A stretch of DNA of 10,926 nucleotides from Microbacteriaceae bacterium. Lineage in GTDB: Bacteria; Actinomycetota; Actinomycetes; Actinomycetales; Microbacteriaceae. The notes beneath the pieces were generated by a model. The model searched no databases. It saw only the letters and a list, made by a program, of their open reading frames with translations, and was not told the DNA's origin. This document shows, piece after piece, positions 8,112-10,926 of this stretch. Within the stretch, counting starts at the first letter, position 1. Every line of letters starts with the position of its first letter. The stretch lies in the NCBI GenBank assembly GCA_026785785.1, contig JAJAZI010000023.1, positions 1-10,926 on the forward strand. Reading direction: 5' to 3'. Both the position numbers and the translations under genes were made by a program.

Positions 8112-9328
8112 GGCTGTGCCTTCGGGGTGGTGGCCGCGAGGGCCTGGGTGAACAGCTCACGGAACTCGGCCAGCTCGGCGTCGCCGACGATGAGCGGTGG
8201 TGCGAGACGGATGCTCGAATCGTTGGGGGCATTGATGATGAGGCCGAGCTCCAGTGCCTTCGCGGCGACCTGCGCGGCGACGGGTTCGGCGAGACCGATG
8301 CCGAGGAGCAGTCCGCGACCGCGGATCTCGGTCACGAGCGGGGAGCCGATCGCGGTGATGATCTCGCGCAGCTCGTTGCCGCGGCGCGTGGCGTTCTCGA
8401 TGAGCCCGGCATCTTCGATCTCGGTGAGCACGGCATTGCCGGCCGCGGTCGCGAGCGGGTTGCCACCGAAGGTGCTGCCGTGCTGGCCGGCGATGAAGAG
8501 GTCGGAGGCGTCGCCGAAGGTGACCAGAGCGCCGATCGGCACCCCGCCCGCGATGCCCTTGGCGAGAACGAGGGCATCGGGCACGATGCCGTCCTGCTGG
8601 AAGCTGAACCAACTGCCGGTGCGGCCGATGCCGGTCTGGATCTCGTCGAGGATCAGCAGCGCACCGTGCTGGGTGGTGAGTTCGCGGGCGCGCTGGAGGA
8701 AGCCCTCCGGCAGGTCGATGACGCCGGCCTCACCCTTGATCGGCTCGATCACGATCGCCGCGACGGTGTCGTCGATCGCGGCTTCGATGGCCTCGATGGT
8801 CGTGTCGATGTGCTCGACTCCGCCGAGCAGCGGCTCGAAGGGCTCGCGCAGCGCCGGCTTGCCGGTGAGCGAGAGCGAGCCCATGGTGCGCCCGTGGAAC
8901 GAGTTGTGCAGCGCGAGGATGCGGCGGCGGGAGCCGTCACCCTTGTTGAGCCGCGCGAGCTTGATCGCCGCCTCGATCGCCTCGGCGCCGGAGTTGCCGA
9001 AGTACACGCGCCCGCGGTCGCCGGCACCGCTGATGCGGCAGAGGCGCTCGGCGAGCTCGAGCTGCTGGGGGGTGGCGAAGAAGTTCGATACGTGGGCGAG
9101 GGTCGCGACCTGCTTGCTGACGGCGGCGACGAGGGCCGGATGCGCATGGCCGAGGGTGTTGACGGCGATCCCGGCGAGGAAGTCGAGATAGCGCTTGCCG
9201 TCGACATCCCAGACGTGGCAGCCCTCGCCGCGGTCGAGGAGCAACTGCGGGGTCGCGAGCGACCCCATCATCGAGGCCCCGTACCGGGTCTTCCAGGTCG
9301 TGTCGGTGGTGCTGGGAATGGTGCTCAC
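8108..9328 (-). CDS. argD: Acetylornithine aminotransferase
   Basis: This PLP-dependent class III aminotransferase converts N-acetylglutamate semialdehyde to N-acetylornithine with glutamate as donor. The 406-residue product shows the phosphate-binding GNSGAEA (111-117), HNSFHGRT (141-148), the PLP-contacting Asp228 in LILDEIQTGIGRTG, the Schiff-base Lys257 in LAKGIAGGVPIGA, and STFGGNP (285-291). The start is GTG at 9328, which overlaps the argB stop (GTGA) and has GAGGAAG 5 bases upstream; the frame is open 46 codons further but that part lies in argB and is Arg-rich shadow sequence. Cluster context favours argD over related ornithine or GABA aminotransferases. Confidence 0.96.
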   Translation of the reverse strand: MSTIPSTTDTTWKTRYGASMMGSLATPQLLLDRGEGCHVWDVDGKRYLDFLAGIAVNTLGHAHPALVAAVSKQVATLAHVSNFFATPQQLELAERLCRISGAGDRGRVYFGNSGAEAIEAAIKLARLNKGDGSRRRILALHNSFHGRTMGSLSLTGKPALREPFEPLLGGVEHIDTTIEAIEAAIDDTVAAIVIEPIKGEAGVIDLPEGFLQRARELTTQHGALLILDEIQTGIGRTGSWFSFQQDGIVPDALVLAKGIAGGVPIGALVTFGDASDLFIAGQHGSTFGGNPLATAAGNAVLTEIEDAGLIENATRRGNELREIITAIGSPLVTEIRGRGLLLGIGLAEPVAAQVAAKALELGLIINAPNDSSIRLAPPLIVGDAELAEFRELFTQALAATTPKAQP

Positions 9329-10257
9329 TGCGACTTCCTCTTGGAGTTGGGGATGACTTCGGTACCGGCGCCGCGCTGGGTGAATACCTCGAGCAGGATC
9401 GCGTGCGGAATGCGCCCGTCGATGATCGTCGCACCGCCGACGCCGCCGAGCACGGCATCCAGACACGCGGTCATCTTGGGGATCATGCCCGACTCGAGGC
9501 TCGGGAGGAGCGCGGTGAGCTCATCGACGGTAATCAGGTCGACGAGGGAGCCTCGGTTCGGCCAGTCGCTATAGAGGCCGGGCACATCGGTCAGGATGAC
9601 GAGCTTGGTGCCCTGCAGCGCAATTGCGAGCGCGCCCGCGGCAGCATCCGCATTCACGTTGAGCGCCTGGCTCGGGTCGGAGTTCTCCGACGCGATGGAT
9701 GACACCACGGGGATCAACCCGCGTGCGATGACGTCGAGCACGCTCGACGGGTCGACGTGGGTGATGTCGCCGACGTGGCCGAGATCGAACCTCTCACCGT
9801 CGACGACGACGGCCTTGCGCTCCCCCGAGAACAGCGACCTGCCGTCGCCGAACACTCCTGCGGCGAGCACCGGATGCCCGGCGTCGGCGTGCGCGTTCAT
9901 CAGGTCGACGATCTCCCGGTTGACCTCGTCGGCGAGCACGCGGCGCACGACGCTGATGGCCTCGGTGCTGGTGACCCGGTAGCCGGCACGGAATTCGCTT
10001 TCGATGCCGCTCTCCTCGAGCGCCGCGGAGATCTGCGGTCCGCCTCCGTGCACGACGACGGGGTGCAGGCCCGCGTAGCGCAGGTAGACCATGTCCTCGG
10101 CGAAGGCGCGCTTGAGGTCCTCGTTGATCATCGCGTTGCCGCCGAATTTCACGACCACGATCTTGCCGGAGTACTGCTTGAGCCAGGACAGGGACTCGAT
10201 GAGGGTCGCGGCCTTCTCGGCCGCGAGCTCCTGTTCGATTTCGTCGTCGGTGGCCAT
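9325..10257 (-). CDS. argB: N-acetylglutamate kinase
   Basis: This enzyme phosphorylates N-acetylglutamate, usually the feedback-controlled step of arginine synthesis. The 310-residue amino acid kinase fold protein has the phosphate-binding VKFGGNAM (36-43), HGGGPQI (70-76), NVNADAAAGALA (200-211) and SGMIPKM (256-262). An N-terminal helix precedes the kinase core (about 12-30, EKAATLIESLSWLKQYSGK), and LLEVFTQRGAGTEV (288-301) lies near the C terminus. These two features are typical of the hexameric, arginine-inhibited class, so feedback inhibition by arginine is a good inference. The ATG overlaps the argJ stop by one base (TGATG), with no strong Shine-Dalgarno sequence, pointing to coupled translation. 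Confidence 0.97.
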   Translation of the reverse strand: MATDDEIEQELAAEKAATLIESLSWLKQYSGKIVVVKFGGNAMINEDLKRAFAEDMVYLRYAGLHPVVVHGGGPQISAALEESGIESEFRAGYRVTSTEAISVVRRVLADEVNREIVDLMNAHADAGHPVLAAGVFGDGRSLFSGERKAVVVDGERFDLGHVGDITHVDPSSVLDVIARGLIPVVSSIASENSDPSQALNVNADAAAGALAIALQGTKLVILTDVPGLYSDWPNRGSLVDLITVDELTALLPSLESGMIPKMTACLDAVLGGVGGATIIDGRIPHAILLEVFTQRGAGTEVIPNSKRKSQ

Positions 10258-10926
10258 CAGCTGGAGTACGCGCTGTTCTCGTGGACGTAATCGTGGGTGA
10301 GGTCATTGGTCCACACGGTCGCCGTGTCGGCGCCGGACTTGAGGTCGATGAGCACGTGCACGGCCCGCGGGGCCAGGTCGACGAGGTCGCGGGACTCCCC
10401 CGGCTCGCCCGAGCGGCAGACCATGACGCCGTTGATCGACACGTCGATGTCGTACGGGTCGAAGGTCGCGCTCGTGGTGCCGACCGCGGCGAGCACCCGG
10501 CCCCAGTTGGGGTCGTTGCCGAACACGGCGGCCTTGAAGAGGTTGTTGCGGGCTACCGAACGGCCGACCATCACGGCGTCGTCCTCGCTCGCGGCGTTCA
10601 CCGTCTCGATCGAGATGTCGTGGCTCGAGCCCTCGGCGTCTCCCTGCAGCTGCAGCGCGAGGTCGAGGCAGATCTCGGTGACGGCGGCGCGGAACGCCGC
10701 GGCGCCGGGCACGATACCGGAGGCGCCGCTGGCGAGCAGCGTCACCTGGTCGTTGGTCGACATGCAGCCGTCAGAGTCGAGCCGGTCGAAGCTCACGTGG
10801 GTGGCGGAGCGCAGCGCCGCGTCGAGATCGGATGCTGGCACGTCGGCATCCGTCGTGAGGACGACGAGCATCGTCGCGAGCCCCGGCGCGAGCATCCCGG
10901 CCCCCTTCGCCATGCCACCGATCGAC
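10257..10926 (-). CDS. argJ: Bifunctional glutamate N-acetyltransferase / ornithine acetyltransferase (partial, 3' part)
   Basis: This enzyme transfers the acetyl group from N-acetylornithine to glutamate, regenerating N-acetylglutamate; some members also use acetyl-CoA. The gene runs off the right edge, so the N-terminal part and start are not seen. Visible codons begin with SIGGMAKGAGMLAPGLATML. ArgJ proteins self-cleave between Ala and Thr in this motif, and the new N-terminal Thr is the nucleophile. That Thr codon is at 10872-10874, so the whole mature beta chain is inside the window. TTDA, NDPNWGR and the C-terminal HDYVHENSAYSS are family-typical. Presence of ArgJ implies the recycling route, so a separate argE is not required. 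Confidence 0.95.
   Translation of the reverse strand, partial: SIGGMAKGAGMLAPGLATMLVVLTTDADVPASDLDAALRSATHVSFDRLDSDGCMSTNDQVTLLASGASGIVPGAAAFRAAVTEICLDLALQLQGDAEGSSHDISIETVNAASEDDAVMVGRSVARNNLFKAAVFGNDPNWGRVLAAVGTTSATFDPYDIDVSINGVMVCRSGEPGESRDLVDLAPRAVHVLIDLKSGADTATVWTNDLTHDYVHENSAYSS

Noticed and set aside
9329..9466. N-terminal extension of argD
   Set aside because: It overlaps argB entirely and reads as an Arg-rich shadow; GTG at 9328 has a good ribosome site and the expected stop-start overlap.

Overview
The window is high-G+C actinobacterial chromosome. The first 353 bases are the 5' third of a 16S rRNA gene on the minus strand. Its variable-region sequence, the actinobacterial rrn leader and the arg gene order point to Micrococcales, most likely Microbacteriaceae (family-level inference, genus not resolved). 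Nothing here looks like a plasmid or prophage. Most of the window is housekeeping DNA, nearly all of it on the minus strand.

Layout, from low to high coordinate. (1) 1-353: 16S rRNA 5' end, minus strand. (2) 354-860: rrn leader and promoters, with a boxA-like antitermination element, two candidate sigma70-type promoters and several inverted repeats. (3) 861-2186: tyrS, minus strand. (4) 2188-2385: a short minus-strand frame that looks like the C-terminal stub of a CPBP (CAAX/Abi) membrane protease, followed by a roughly 90-bp A+T-richer promoter region packed with inverted repeats. (5) 2477-3681: two overlapping plus-strand genes, a SatD-like protein with a C-terminal helix-turn-helix and a multi-pass membrane protein. 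These are the only plus-strand genes and the least characterised part of the window. (6) 3708-4343: mpg (3-methyladenine DNA glycosylase), minus strand. (7) 4350-4496: an unannotated-looking 48-residue single-span membrane microprotein that overlaps the end of argH. (8) 4493-10926: argH, argG, argF, argD, argB and the 3' part of argJ, all minus strand.

In transcription order the arginine cluster reads argJ-argB-argD-argF-argG-argH-(48 aa)-mpg. Stop and start codons overlap at J/B, B/D, D/F and H/48 aa, the H gap is 5 nt, and only F-G has a real gap (35 nt). Together these genes carry out ornithine synthesis by the acetyl-cycling route (ArgJ, ArgB, ArgD), then citrulline (ArgF), argininosuccinate (ArgG) and arginine (ArgH). 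ArgC lies outside the window, presumably upstream of argJ. The argR repressor gene that sits between argF and argG in Mycobacterium and Corynebacterium is absent from that position.

The most interesting feature is the SatD-like/membrane-protein pair. It lies in opposite orientation between mpg and tyrS, two genes that are direct neighbours in Mycobacterium tuberculosis, and has a decayed membrane-protease stub and an operator-like region beside it. It looks like a small accessory module of unknown function placed in a conserved housekeeping context.
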